A DNA stretch of 64,000 nt from assembly GCF_016765775.1 (NCBI RefSeq), contig NZ_JAESVN010000001.1:62001-126000 (forward strand). Direction: 5' to 3'. The notes beneath the pieces were generated by a model. That model searched no databases. It saw only the letters and a list, made by a program, of their open reading frames with translations, and was not told where the DNA came from. Made by a program: the position numbers and the translations under genes. Source of the stretch: Szabonella alba (GTDB taxonomy: Bacteria; Pseudomonadota; Alphaproteobacteria; Rhodobacterales; Rhodobacteraceae). This document shows, in pieces, positions 17,009 through 26,569 of this stretch; within the stretch, counting starts at the first letter, position 1, and the number at the start of each line of letters is the position of its first letter.

Positions 17009-19870
17009 ATGTCGCTTGCCCTGATCGCCGCACTTCCCTTTCTCGGCGCCCTGCTTCCCGGTTTGCTGATCCGGTCGGGCCGGACCGCCTGTGCCATGGT
17101 GACCGGTTCGGTGACGGCGCTGGCGCTGCTGGGCATCCTGCTGCACGCCCCCGCCGTGCTGCGCGGTGAGGTGATCCAGACCCGGATCGAATGGCTGCCC
17201 GCGCTGGGGCTGAATGCGAATTTCTTTCTGGACGGACTGGGCCTGCTGTTTACCGGGCTGATCCTCGGCATCGGTCTGCTGATCATCCTCTATGCGCGGT
17301 TCTATCTGTCCTCGAAGGATCCGATGGGGCAGTTCTACAGCTATCTGATGCTGTTTCAGGGTGCGATGGTCGGGATTGTTCTGTCGGACAACATCCTGCT
17401 TTTGCTGATTTTCTGGGAACTTACATCGCTTTCCTCCTTCCTTTTGATCGGCTATTGGAAACATCTGCCCGAAGGGCGGCAGGGCGCGCGCATGGCGCTG
17501 GCGGTGACCGGTGCCGGCGGGCTGGCGATGATCGGTGGCATGCTGATCCTTGGCAATATCGTCGGCAGCTATGACCTGACTGTGATTCTGACGCAGAAAG
17601 AGGCGATTCAGGCCTCGGAATGGTATCTGCCCGCGCTGATCCTGATCCTGCTGGGCTGCTTCACGAAATCCGCGCAGTTCCCGTTCCATTTCTGGCTGCC
17701 CCATGCGATGGCCGCGCCGACACCGGTTTCGGCCTATCTGCATTCGGCCACGATGGTGAAGGCGGGGCTGTTCCTGATGGCGCGGATGTGGCCGGTTCTG
17801 GCGGGCACGCCGGAATGGTTCTACCTCGTCGCGACGGCAGGGCTGATCACGATGGTTCTCGGCGCTGTGATCGGCGTCTTCAAGGATGACCTGAAGGCGC
17901 TGCTGGCCTTTTCTACCGTGTCCCATCTGGGGCTGATCACGATGCTTCTGGGCTTCGGGACCAAGGCCGCCGCGACGGTTGCGGTGTTCCACATCCTGAA
18001 CCATGCGACTTTCAAGGCGGCGCTGTTCATGTCGGCGGGGATTGTCGACCATGAGGCCCATACCCGCGACATCAAGCGGCTGGGGGGCTTGCGCAAGCTG
18101 ATGCCGGTCACCTTTGCGATTGTCTGCATCGCGGCGCTTTCGATGGCGGGCATCCCGCCGCTCAACGGTTTCCTGTCGAAGGAATTGATGCTGACCGAGG
18201 CGGTTGAGACGCCCTGGGCCGGCAATGCCTGGATCCTGCCCGCGCTTGCGACCATCGGTGCGCTTTTCTCGGTCGCCTATTCCTTCCGGCTGATCGCGCA
18301 TGTCTTTCTGGGCCCGGTGCGGGATGATTACCCGCACAAGCCCCATGACCCCGGTTTCGGCATGTGGGCGGCGCCCGCCTTTCTTGCGCTGCTGGTCGTT
18401 CTGATCGGCCTGATGCCGATGACCTTTGCCGGGGATCTGGTGCGCGCCACGGCCAGCGCGGTGATCGGCGAGCCGGCCTATGTGAACATCTATCACTGGC
18501 ACGGCTTTGTGCCCGCGCTGTTCCTGTCCTTGCTGGCCGTCGGTGGCGGTCTGGTGGTCCTTGGCCTGCATCCACGGCTTGAGGCCGGGTGGAACGCCGT
18601 GCCGCGGCCCGAGGCCAAGGCGATTTTCGACGGACTTGTCGAGCCTTTCGCGCGCCTGTCGCGCCGGGTGACGGACTGGCTGCATGACGGGCGCATCGCG
18701 GGTTATTTCGCCATTGCGACGGTCGCGATCGTCGCGGCGGGTTACTACGCATGGTCCAGCACGACCGCCGGTGTCGTCACGCGGGACCTGACCCCCATCG
18801 CACCGGTCGCGGCGGTGGGCTGGCTGTTGCTGATGGGCTGCACAGGTGCGCTGTTCTTCATCCATCGCAGTCGTCTGGTGACGCTGGTGGTGCTGGGTGT
18901 GGTGGGGTTGATGGTCTCGGTCGGCTTTGCCTATCTTTCCGCCCCCGATCTGGCGCTGACCCAGATCAGCGTCGAGGTGGCGACCATTATCCTTTTGCTG
19001 CTGGCGCTGAACTTCCTGCCGAAGGCCGATGCCGAGAAGATCACCGCCGGGCGCGGGTTCCGCGATCTGGTCGTCGCCGGGGCGGCGGGGCTTGGCGCGG
19101 GCGCGCTGGTCTATGCGCTGATGATGCGCGATTTCTTCTTCCCGACAATCTCGGACTTCCACCTTGCCAATTCCTATATCGGGGGCGGCGGCACCAATGT
19201 CGTCAACGTGATTCTCGTGGATTTCCGGGGCTATGACACCTTTGGTGAGATCATCGTGCTGGGGATTGCGGGCCTGTTGATCTATGCGCTGGCCGAGGCG
19301 CTGCTGCGGGGCGGCCCGGCGAATGACCGGCTGCTGTCCTGGGTGCCGGACCAGAAACGCGCGGGCGACCGTCATCCGCTGATGCTGGTGATCGCGACGC
19401 GGGTAATGCTGCCGGTGGCGCTGCTGGTGGCGGTGTTCATCTTCCTGCGCGGTCACAACATGCCGGGTGGCGGCTTCATCTCGGGTCTTGTCGCGGCGAT
19501 TGCGCTGGTCATGCAATACATGGCCTCGGGCTATGGCTGGACGGCGGCGCGCCAGCGCGTCGATTACCATGCGATGATCGGCTGGGGCGTCACCATTGCC
19601 GCACTTTGCGGTGTCGGGTCCTGGCTTGCCGGGCGGCCTTTCCTGACCTCGGCCTTTGGCTATGTCCATCCGCCGGTGATCGAGAAGTTCGAGATTGCGA
19701 CGGCTGCGATCTTCGATCTGGGCGTGTTCCTGACCGTGGTCGGCGCGGTGATGCTGGCGCTGGCCTCGCTGTCGCGTTTCGCGGTCCGGGCCGGAGAGAC
19801 GGTTAACACCGCGCCTTTCGACATCCGCCCCGACCAGTCCCCCGCATCCGTGGCAAAGGAGGGCCACTGA
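17009..19870 (+). CDS. mrpA: Mrp-type Na+(K+)/H+ antiporter subunit A, fused to subunit B domain
   Basis: 953-residue inner-membrane protein. Residues 1 to about 500 are the complex-I-NuoL-like proton-translocating core, with the invariant Glu in FWELTSLSSFLLIGYW and the Lys region ILLGCFTKSAQFPFHFWLP. A second stretch (about 560-760) is the MrpA C-terminal region with LSAPDLALTQISVEV. The last about 160 residues (from HPLMLVIATRVMLPVALLV, including RGHNMPGGGFISGLV) are the MrpB/MnhB domain. This fusion is known from alphaproteobacterial PhaAB. An upstream in-frame ATG at 16961 is an alternative start. It is the first gene of a complete mrpAB-C-D-E-F-G operon. Confidence 0.95.
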   Translation: MSLALIAALPFLGALLPGLLIRSGRTACAMVTGSVTALALLGILLHAPAVLRGEVIQTRIEWLPALGLNANFFLDGLGLLFTGLILGIGLLIILYARFYLSSKDPMGQFYSYLMLFQGAMVGIVLSDNILLLLIFWELTSLSSFLLIGYWKHLPEGRQGARMALAVTGAGGLAMIGGMLILGNIVGSYDLTVILTQKEAIQASEWYLPALILILLGCFTKSAQFPFHFWLPHAMAAPTPVSAYLHSATMVKAGLFLMARMWPVLAGTPEWFYLVATAGLITMVLGAVIGVFKDDLKALLAFSTVSHLGLITMLLGFGTKAAATVAVFHILNHATFKAALFMSAGIVDHEAHTRDIKRLGGLRKLMPVTFAIVCIAALSMAGIPPLNGFLSKELMLTEAVETPWAGNAWILPALATIGALFSVAYSFRLIAHVFLGPVRDDYPHKPHDPGFGMWAAPAFLALLVVLIGLMPMTFAGDLVRATASAVIGEPAYVNIYHWHGFVPALFLSLLAVGGGLVVLGLHPRLEAGWNAVPRPEAKAIFDGLVEPFARLSRRVTDWLHDGRIAGYFAIATVAIVAAGYYAWSSTTAGVVTRDLTPIAPVAAVGWLLLMGCTGALFFIHRSRLVTLVVLGVVGLMVSVGFAYLSAPDLALTQISVEVATIILLLLALNFLPKADAEKITAGRGFRDLVVAGAAGLGAGALVYALMMRDFFFPTISDFHLANSYIGGGGTNVVNVILVDFRGYDTFGEIIVLGIAGLLIYALAEALLRGGPANDRLLSWVPDQKRAGDRHPLMLVIATRVMLPVALLVAVFIFLRGHNMPGGGFISGLVAAIALVMQYMASGYGWTAARQRVDYHAMIGWGVTIAALCGVGSWLAGRPFLTSAFGYVHPPVIEKFEIATAAIFDLGVFLTVVGAVMLALASLSRFAVRAGETVNTAPFDIRPDQSPASVAKEGH

Positions 19871-19871
19871 C

Positions 19872-20225
19872 ATGGAGCTTCTTGTTGCTTCGGCCATCGG
19901 GCTGATGACGGCCTGCGGGATCTACCTGATGCTGCGTCAGCGCAGCTTTCCGGTGATCGTCGGGCTGGCGATGATCACCTATGCGGTCAATGTGTTCCTG
20001 TTCGCCTCGGGGCGGCTGACGCTGGGCCTGCCCCCGATTCTGCGGGATGACGCGGCGGGCTATACCGATCCGCTGCCGCAGGCACTGGTGCTGACGGCCA
20101 TCGTCATCAGCTTCGGGATGACGGCGGTCATCGTGATGATGGCGCTTGGCGCTTTCCTCGATACCGGATCGGACAAGATGGACCTTGATGATGACCGCGC
20201 CGAAGACCCGGAGGCCCGCAAGTGA
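19872..20225 (+). CDS. mrpC: Mrp antiporter subunit C
   Basis: 117-residue NuoK-like subunit with three transmembrane helices. GIYLMLRQRSFPVIVGLAMI lies near the start and DPLPQALVLTAIVISFGMTA is the conserved MrpC signature. It starts one base after the mrpA stop and overlaps mrpD by 4 nt, so translation is coupled. The acidic tail (DDDRAEDPE) is poorly conserved in the family. Confidence 0.95.
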   Translation: MELLVASAIGLMTACGIYLMLRQRSFPVIVGLAMITYAVNVFLFASGRLTLGLPPILRDDAAGYTDPLPQALVLTAIVISFGMTAVIVMMALGAFLDTGSDKMDLDDDRAEDPEARK

Positions 20226-21733
20226 ACCACTGGATCATCGCCCCTGTCATTCTTCCTGCCATGCTTGCGCCGTTCATCGTGCTGGCGATGCGGCACGATC
20301 TGGGCCTGCAGCGCATCTTCTCGACGCTGGGCACGGCGGCACTGGTCGCCATTTCGGCGGGCCTTCTGGTCATGTCCCATGGCAACCCGCCCGAAACCTA
20401 TTTCCTTGGCAACTGGGATGCGCCCTTCGGCATCGTTCTGGTGCTGGACAAGCTGGCCGCGACTATGGTGCTGCTGACTGCGGTGCTGGCGCTGATGGTG
20501 CAGCTTTACGCCATCGGCAGCGGCTGGGATGCGCGCGGCAAGCATTTCCATGCGCTTTTCCAGTTCCAACTGATGGGCGTCTGCGGCGCCTTCCTGACCG
20601 GCGATGCCTTCAACCTGTTCGTCTTCTTCGAGGTGCTGCTGATCGCAAGCTATGGTCTGATGATCCATGGCGGCGGCGGCGCGCGGCTCAAGGCGGGGGT
20701 GCAATATGTCGCCTATAACCTGCTGGGATCGACCCTGTTCCTGTTCGCGCTGGCAACGATCTATGCGACGACCGGCACGCTGAACATGGCCGATCTGGCC
20801 GTGAAGGCGGGACAGCTTGCGGCCGAGGATGCCGCCTTGCTGCGGGTCGGCGCGGTGCTGCTGTTGCTGGTCTTTGCGGTCAAGGGCGCGCTGGTGCCGC
20901 TGCAATTCTGGCTGCCTGCGACCTATGCGCTGGCACCCGGTCCGGTGGCCGCGCTGTTTGCGATCATGACCAAGGTCGGGGCCTATGCCGTCATCCGCTT
21001 CTACACGCTGATCTTTCCCGACGGGGCGACCTCGACGGGGATGCTGTATTCCGAACTGCTGATGCCTGCGGCGCTGGTGACGCTGGCGCTGGGGGCGGTG
21101 GGTGTGCTGGGGGCCTCGGGCCTTGCGCGGCAGGTGGCCTTTGCGGGCATCGCCTCGATGGGGACGCTGTTTATCGCGGTTGCGGCCTTCACGCCGCAGG
21201 GGATCGCGGCGGCGCTTTACTATGCGGTTCATTCCACCATCGCCACGGCATTGCTGTTTCTGGTCGTCGATCTGGTGCGCGCACGGCGCGACAGCGATAC
21301 GCTGGACAGCACCCTGCCGCGTTTCGGGCAAAGCGGCCTTCTGGCGGCCTTGTTCTTCGGCGGGGCCATTGCCATGGCGGGGATGCCGCCGCTGTCGGGG
21401 TTCCTTGGCAAGCTTCTGGTGATGGATGCGACGCGGGGCGACCAGATGGCCCTGATCTGGGGCGTGATCCTTGTGTCCTCGCTGCTGATCGTGGTCGGCT
21501 TTGCCCGGGCGGGATCCACCGTGTTCTGGAAATGTCATGCGGTATCCGAACCTGCCGAACCGCAGTCCCGGCCCGATCTGCTTGCCTTTGCGATGGTCTT
21601 TGCGATGCTTGCCGCCCTTGTGGGTCTGACGCTGGCCGCCGGGCCGCTGATGGGCTGGTTCGACACGGTAGCGGAAGAGCTTTTCGCCCGCAGCCCCTAT
21701 ATCGACTCGGTTCTGGCCCCAAGGGAGGAGTAA
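20222..21733 (+). CDS. mrpD: Mrp antiporter subunit D
   Basis: 503-residue NuoN/NuoM-like proton-translocating subunit with about 14 helices. The conserved Glu lies in FNLFVFFEVLLIASYGLM and the Lys in LLLVFAVKGALVPLQFWLP, followed by TKVGAYAVIRFYTL. Loss of these residues abolishes transport in characterised homologues. The gene overlaps mrpC by 4 nt and ends 3 bp before mrpE. Confidence 0.95.
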   Translation: MNHWIIAPVILPAMLAPFIVLAMRHDLGLQRIFSTLGTAALVAISAGLLVMSHGNPPETYFLGNWDAPFGIVLVLDKLAATMVLLTAVLALMVQLYAIGSGWDARGKHFHALFQFQLMGVCGAFLTGDAFNLFVFFEVLLIASYGLMIHGGGGARLKAGVQYVAYNLLGSTLFLFALATIYATTGTLNMADLAVKAGQLAAEDAALLRVGAVLLLLVFAVKGALVPLQFWLPATYALAPGPVAALFAIMTKVGAYAVIRFYTLIFPDGATSTGMLYSELLMPAALVTLALGAVGVLGASGLARQVAFAGIASMGTLFIAVAAFTPQGIAAALYYAVHSTIATALLFLVVDLVRARRDSDTLDSTLPRFGQSGLLAALFFGGAIAMAGMPPLSGFLGKLLVMDATRGDQMALIWGVILVSSLLIVVGFARAGSTVFWKCHAVSEPAEPQSRPDLLAFAMVFAMLAALVGLTLAAGPLMGWFDTVAEELFARSPYIDSVLAPREE

Positions 21734-21736
21734 GAC

Positions 21737-22228
21737 ATGCTGCGCAGGCTTTACCCCCACCCGTTCCTGACGCTGCTGCTGATCGTCAGCTGGATGCTGC
21801 TGGTCAATCAGGCCAAGCTGGGTTCGCTGCTGATGGCGGTCATCCTTGGCACGGTGATCCCGCTCTTGACCGCGCCCTATTGGCCCAACCGTCCGGCCCT
21901 GCGCAACATGCCGGCGCTGGCGGGCTATCTGGCGGTGGTGATTTATGACATCGTGAAATCGAACTTCATCGTCGCGCGGATCGTGCTGTTCATGCCCAAC
22001 AGTCAGCTGCGCCCGGCATGGGTGTCGATTCCGCTGGATCTGCGCACGCCTGAGGCGATCACGGTTCTGGCGGGCACCATCACCATGACGCCCGGCACCG
22101 TCACTTCGGACATGTCCGAGGACGGGCGGACGCTGCTTGTTCATTGCCTTCATGCCCCCGATCCCGACGGGGTGCGCGACGAGATCAAGACGCGCTATGA
22201 GGCCCGGCTGAAGAGGATCTTCGAATGA
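21737..22228 (+). CDS. mrpE: Mrp antiporter subunit E
   Basis: 163-residue subunit with two N-terminal helices (about 10-50) and a conserved cytosolic domain. PDLRTPEAITVLAGTITMTP is represented here by the motif AGTITMTPGTVTSD, and HCLHAPD follows; both are diagnostic of MrpE. It overlaps mrpF by 4 nt. Confidence 0.95.
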   Translation: MLRRLYPHPFLTLLLIVSWMLLVNQAKLGSLLMAVILGTVIPLLTAPYWPNRPALRNMPALAGYLAVVIYDIVKSNFIVARIVLFMPNSQLRPAWVSIPLDLRTPEAITVLAGTITMTPGTVTSDMSEDGRTLLVHCLHAPDPDGVRDEIKTRYEARLKRIFE

Positions 22229-22494
22229 TCGCCCATGCCATGACCTTTGCCTTTGGCTGTTTCGGCCTTGGCCTCTTGTGCAACCTCTGGCGCCTTTATT
22301 CCGGGCCAGGCATCATGGAGCGCGTTCTGGCGCTTGATACCATGGTCATCAACATGATCGCGCTGATCGTGCTTTACGGCATGGCCACCGATACCGGGCT
22401 GTATTTTCAGGCAGCATTGCTGTTTGCGATGACGGGCTTTGTGTCGACCGTCGCCTATTGCAAGTTCATCCTGCGCGGCGACATCATCGAGTAA
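22225..22494 (+). CDS. mrpF: Mrp antiporter subunit F
   Basis: 89-residue subunit with three transmembrane helices. The conserved Asp sits in MERVLALDTMVINMIAL, essential in other Mrp complexes. It overlaps mrpE by 4 nt and is followed 11 bp later by mrpG. Confidence 0.95.
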   Translation: MIAHAMTFAFGCFGLGLLCNLWRLYSGPGIMERVLALDTMVINMIALIVLYGMATDTGLYFQAALLFAMTGFVSTVAYCKFILRGDIIE

Positions 22495-22505
22495 GGGGGC
22501 GACAG

Positions 22506-22916
22506 ATGGAATTTGTTGCAGAGATCGTGATTTCGGCCCTGCTGGTCATGGCGGGCCTGTTCGGTCTGGTCGGATCCTTCGGGCTGCTGCGCCTGCCCGA
22601 CACGATGACACGGCTGCATGCGCCGACCAAGGCCACCACGCTGGGCGTCGGCGGGGTGCTGGTTGCCTCGATGATCTATTTCTGGGTCTTCAACGGTCTG
22701 GTCAGCTGGCAAGAGCTGCTGATCACCATGTTCCTGCTGCTGACCGCACCGATCACCGCGAACTTCATCGCGAAATCCTATCTGCATCTTAACCGGGGCA
22801 CCGAAAAGCTGCCCGCAGCACAGGATTGCCGGGAATGGGCCACCTATGCCGAGGCAGAGCGCGCGGTGGAACCCGTGATGACGGGCGCGCCAGGGCAGGA
22901 CGGCCCCAACGCCTGA
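22506..22916 (+). CDS. mrpG: Mrp antiporter subunit G
   Basis: 136-residue subunit with three helices. LPDTMTRLHAPTKATTLGVG is the family hallmark, followed by a helix pair ending LLTAPITANFIAKS. The C-terminal 35 residues are hydrophilic and variable. The start is at the ATG at 22506 (aaggggcgacag upstream). It is the last gene of the operon; no clear terminator follows. Confidence 0.94.
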   Translation: MEFVAEIVISALLVMAGLFGLVGSFGLLRLPDTMTRLHAPTKATTLGVGGVLVASMIYFWVFNGLVSWQELLITMFLLLTAPITANFIAKSYLHLNRGTEKLPAAQDCREWATYAEAERAVEPVMTGAPGQDGPNA

Positions 22917-22950
22917 GGCATGCACCGTTGAAGCGGCATGACCTAACCTG

Positions 22951-22960
22951 ACCGATCGGT
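22951..22960. promoter_or_regulatory. ACCGATCGGT palindrome upstream of deoC
   Basis: A perfect 10-bp palindrome in the 133-bp gap before deoC, in the context tgACCGATCGGTaa. It resembles TetR-family operators (ACCGNTCGGT type). The cognate regulator is not in the adjacent DNA. Confidence 0.4.
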
Positions 22961-23049
22961 AAAATTCCGCCGCGTCGCTGCTGCGGCCCGCTTGCGCGGG
23001 GACCGGACCCATGACAGCCTTGCATCCGAACAGACGGCCGGAGAAAGCG

Positions 23050-24054
23050 ATGTCTGAGACGGTTTCCATGACGACCGGGGCGCGGGCAATGCAGGTGCTG
23101 CCGCAAGCGGGTCATCCGCGCAATCCGGGCATGACGCTGGATCTGGACTGGGTTGCCGCCGTGCAGGCCAATACCTCGGCCATCGAGCGACGCGCCGCGA
23201 CCCTGCCGGGACGGCGCAGCGTCAAGAAGGACCATCAGGCGGCGTGGCTGTGCAAGGCCATAAGCCTGATAGACCTGACCACGCTTTCCGGCGACGATAC
23301 GACAGGCCGGGTGCAGCGGCTTTGTGCCAAGGCCCGCGCGCCGGTGCGCGCCGATCTGCTGGACCGGCTGGGCATGACGGGGCTGACCGTCGGCGCGGTC
23401 TGTGTCTATCATGAGATGGTTGGACCGGCGGTCCGCGCGTTGGAAGGCTCGGGCATTCCGGTCGCCGCCGTTTCGACCGGGTTTCCGGCGGGCCTGTCGC
23501 CTTTCCATCTGCGCATTGCGGAAATCGGCGAAAGCGTCGCGGCGGGCGCGCAGGAGATCGACATCGTGATCTCGCGCCGCCATGTGCTGACCGGCAACTG
23601 GCAGGCCCTTTATGATGAAATGGCCGAGATGCGCGCGGCCTGCGGGGCTGCGCATGTGAAGGCAATCCTTGCAACAGGCGAGTTGGGCACATTGCGCAAT
23701 GTCGCCCGCGCCAGCCTTGTCTGCATGATGGCAGGGGCGGATTTCATCAAGACCTCGACCGGCAAGGAAGGCGTGAACGCGACCCTGCCCGTCAGCCTGA
23801 CCATGATCCGCGCGATCCGCGATTATGAGGCCCGGACTGGCTTCCGCGTCGGCTACAAACCCGCAGGCGGGATATCGAAGGCCAAGGACGCGCTGGTTTA
23901 CCTGAGCCTGATGCGGGATGAGTTGGGCCTGCCCTGGTGCCAGCCCGACCTGTTCCGCTTCGGCGCCTCCAGTCTGCTGGGCGATATCGAGCGTCAGCTG
24001 GAACATCACGTTTCAGGCAATTACTCGGCGGGCAACCGCCATCCGATGGGGTGA
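23050..24054 (+). CDS. deoC: deoxyribose-phosphate aldolase
   Basis: 334-residue aldolase cleaving 2-deoxyribose-5-phosphate into glyceraldehyde-3-phosphate and acetaldehyde. The Schiff-base Lys is in DFIKTSTGKEG, the proton-relay Lys is in VGYKPAGGIS, and SLIDLTTLSGDD corresponds to the N-terminal substrate loop. It is longer than the 220-260-residue bacterial form and resembles the long DeoC type. The start at 23050 has cggagaaag upstream. It ends 3 bp before the aldehyde dehydrogenase gene, which would oxidise the acetaldehyde product. Confidence 0.95.
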   Translation: MSETVSMTTGARAMQVLPQAGHPRNPGMTLDLDWVAAVQANTSAIERRAATLPGRRSVKKDHQAAWLCKAISLIDLTTLSGDDTTGRVQRLCAKARAPVRADLLDRLGMTGLTVGAVCVYHEMVGPAVRALEGSGIPVAAVSTGFPAGLSPFHLRIAEIGESVAAGAQEIDIVISRRHVLTGNWQALYDEMAEMRAACGAAHVKAILATGELGTLRNVARASLVCMMAGADFIKTSTGKEGVNATLPVSLTMIRAIRDYEARTGFRVGYKPAGGISKAKDALVYLSLMRDELGLPWCQPDLFRFGASSLLGDIERQLEHHVSGNYSAGNRHPMG

Positions 24055-24057
24055 TCC

Positions 24058-26391
24058 ATGACCATTCGCGACATTTTCGATGATATGAGCTATGGCCCCG
24101 CCCCGGAATCCGCGACTGAGGCGTTTGACTGGATCGCCCGGCATGACGGAAAATTCGGCCATTTCATCAACGGGGCCTTCATCCCGGCGGGGCAGGGGTT
24201 CGAGACCCGCGCGCCTGCGACCGGGCAGGTTCTGGCGCAGGTCACCCAAGGCAGTGCCGCCGATATCGAGATGGCCGTTTCGGCGGCGCGCAAGGCACAA
24301 TCGAAATGGGCCGCCCTGCCGGGGCATCGCCGGGCGCAGATCCTGTATGCGCTGGCCCGGCTGGTGCAGAAACATGCCCGCCTTCTGGCGGTGCTGGAAA
24401 CGCTGGATTGCGGCAAGCCGATCCGCGAAAGCCGCGATATCGACCTGCCGCTGGTCGCGCGGCATTTCTACTATCACGCGGGGCTGGCGCAGTTGCTGGA
24501 GGCCGAACAGCCGCAGATGGGGCCGATGGGGGTTTGCGCGGCGGTGATCCCGTGGAATTTCCCGCTGCTGATGCTGGCGTGGAAAGTGGCCCCCGCCCTT
24601 GCGGCAGGCAATACGGTGGTGCTGAAGCCCGCCGAATGGACGCCGCTGACAGCCCTTCTGTTCGCCGAGATCAGCCGCGAGGCGGGCCTGCCCAAGGGCG
24701 TTCTGAACATCGTCACCGGTGACGGTGAAACCGGGGCCGCGCTGGTCGCCCATCCCGGGGTGGACAAGGTGGCCTTCACCGGATCAACCGGGGTGGGCCG
24801 CAAGATCCGCGCGGCAACCGCCGGAAGCGGCAAGGGACTGACGCTCGAACTGGGGGGGAAATCACCCTATATCGTCTTTGACGATGCAGATCTGGATTCT
24901 GCCGTCGAAGGGCTGGTCGATGCGATCTGGTTCAATGGCGGTCAGGTCTGCTGTGCCGGGTCGCGCCTTCTGGTGCAGGAGGGCGTGGCCGAACGGTTTC
25001 ATGCCCGGCTGAAGGCCCGGATGGACGGGCTGCGCATCGGCGATCCGCTGGACAAATGCATTGATGTCGGGGCCATTATAGACCCCGAGCATCTGGCCCG
25101 CATCACCGCCATGGTGGACGCCTGCGACGGGCAGATCCATCGCGCCGCAACCGACCTGCCTGCGGGCTGTTACTATCCGCCGACGCTGATCACCGGGCTT
25201 TCCGCCGCCTCCCCCCTGATGCAGGAGGAAGTGTTCGGCCCGGTTCTGGTCTCGATGACCTTCCGCACCCCCGCCGAGGCGGTGGAGCTTGCCAACAACA
25301 CCCGCTACGGCCTCGCCGCCTCGGTCTGGACCGAGAATGTGAACCTTGCGCTGGACATGGCGCCGAAGATCCGTGCGGGCGTGGTCTGGATCAATGCGAC
25401 GAACCTGTTCGACGCGGCGGCGGGGTTCGGAGGTGTGCGCGAAAGCGGCTTTGGCCGGGAAGGCGGGTGGGAGGGGCTGATGGCCTGGCTGCGCCCCAAG
25501 GTGCAGGGCAAGGCGCTGAAACCCGTTCTTCCCGTCGATGCCCCTGCGGATCCGCAGGTCGAGGGGATCGACCGCACCGCAAAGCTTTATATCGGCGGCA
25601 AACAGGCGCGGCCCGATGGCGGCTATTCCCGCGCGGTCTGGTCGCCGAAAGGGCGGCTTCTGGGCCATGTCGGGATCGGAAACCGCAAGGATATCCGCAA
25701 CGCGGTCGAGGCCGCCCATGCCGCGAAGGGCTGGGCCTCGGCCACGGCGCATCTGCGCGCGCAGGTCATCTATTACATTGCCGAAAACCTGTCGGCCCGG
25801 GCCGACGAGTTCGCCGATCGCCTGCGGCAGATGACCGGCAAGGACGGGAAGGCCGAGGTCGAGGCGGCGATTGCACGGCTGTTCACATGGGCCGCGCGCG
25901 CCGACAAGGTGGAGGGGCGGGTGAAACCCGTGCCGATCCGGGGTGTCGCGCTTGCGATGAATGAACCGGTCGGCGTCGTGGGCGCGATCTGCCCCGATGA
26001 GGCGCCCCTGCTGGGTTTCGTGTCGCTGATGGCGCCGCTGATCGCCATGGGCAATCGCGCGGTTCTGGTGCCGTCCGAGGCCTTTCCGCTGGCCGCGACG
26101 GATTTTTATCAGGTGCTGGATACGTCGGACCTGCCGGGCGGGGTGGTGAATATCGTCACCGGCCGCCATGCCGAACTTGCGCCGGTTCTGGCTGGGCATA
26201 TGGATCTGGATGCGCTGTGGAGTTTTTCCTCCAGCGATCTTTCGGCACGGGTCGAGGCGGGTTCGACCGCCAACCTGAAACGCTGCTGGGTCAATCACGG
26301 TCGCGCGACCGACTGGACCCGCGCTGACGGCCCGGACTTCCAACGCGCCGCGACAGAGGTGAAAACCGTCTGGCTGCCCTATGGGGAGTGA
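24058..26391 (+). CDS. two-domain aldehyde dehydrogenase (second domain degenerate)
   Basis: 777-residue protein made of two ALDH-fold halves. Residues 1 to about 490 are a complete NAD(P)-aldehyde dehydrogenase, with PWNFPLLMLAWKVAPAL, the general-base Glu in LELGGKSPY and the nucleophile Cys in GGQVCCAGSR. The second half (about 510-777) keeps VVGAICPDEAPLLGF, FVSLMAPLIAMGNRAVLVPS and GVVNIVTGRH. It lacks the LELGGK and GQxC motifs and stops early, so it is probably structural. Tight coupling to deoC suggests acetaldehyde oxidation in deoxyribose catabolism. Confidence 0.92.
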   Translation: MTIRDIFDDMSYGPAPESATEAFDWIARHDGKFGHFINGAFIPAGQGFETRAPATGQVLAQVTQGSAADIEMAVSAARKAQSKWAALPGHRRAQILYALARLVQKHARLLAVLETLDCGKPIRESRDIDLPLVARHFYYHAGLAQLLEAEQPQMGPMGVCAAVIPWNFPLLMLAWKVAPALAAGNTVVLKPAEWTPLTALLFAEISREAGLPKGVLNIVTGDGETGAALVAHPGVDKVAFTGSTGVGRKIRAATAGSGKGLTLELGGKSPYIVFDDADLDSAVEGLVDAIWFNGGQVCCAGSRLLVQEGVAERFHARLKARMDGLRIGDPLDKCIDVGAIIDPEHLARITAMVDACDGQIHRAATDLPAGCYYPPTLITGLSAASPLMQEEVFGPVLVSMTFRTPAEAVELANNTRYGLAASVWTENVNLALDMAPKIRAGVVWINATNLFDAAAGFGGVRESGFGREGGWEGLMAWLRPKVQGKALKPVLPVDAPADPQVEGIDRTAKLYIGGKQARPDGGYSRAVWSPKGRLLGHVGIGNRKDIRNAVEAAHAAKGWASATAHLRAQVIYYIAENLSARADEFADRLRQMTGKDGKAEVEAAIARLFTWAARADKVEGRVKPVPIRGVALAMNEPVGVVGAICPDEAPLLGFVSLMAPLIAMGNRAVLVPSEAFPLAATDFYQVLDTSDLPGGVVNIVTGRHAELAPVLAGHMDLDALWSFSSSDLSARVEAGSTANLKRCWVNHGRATDWTRADGPDFQRAATEVKTVWLPYGE

Positions 26392-26569
26392 TTGCGGCAG
26401 GGTGAATTTTTGCCGGGCGGATCTTTCATCCTGCCCCCTTTGCGCCGTTGGCCCGGTCTGCGGTCCTGATTCCGTCTGCGCTGCTGAGTCTGTCGCCTGT
26501 CCGGCCCCCTTTGCGCCGCGTCTGCCTCTTGACTGAGCCCCCCCGCTCTGGCACCCCATGGCGCAGGCC

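Noticed and set aside
16973-19897. A 974-codon open frame on the minus strand opposite mrpA
   Set aside because: Its composition is Gln/His/Arg/Asp-rich with no domain, it mirrors high-GC third-position bias of mrpA, and it spans the start of mrpC. It is an antisense shadow.
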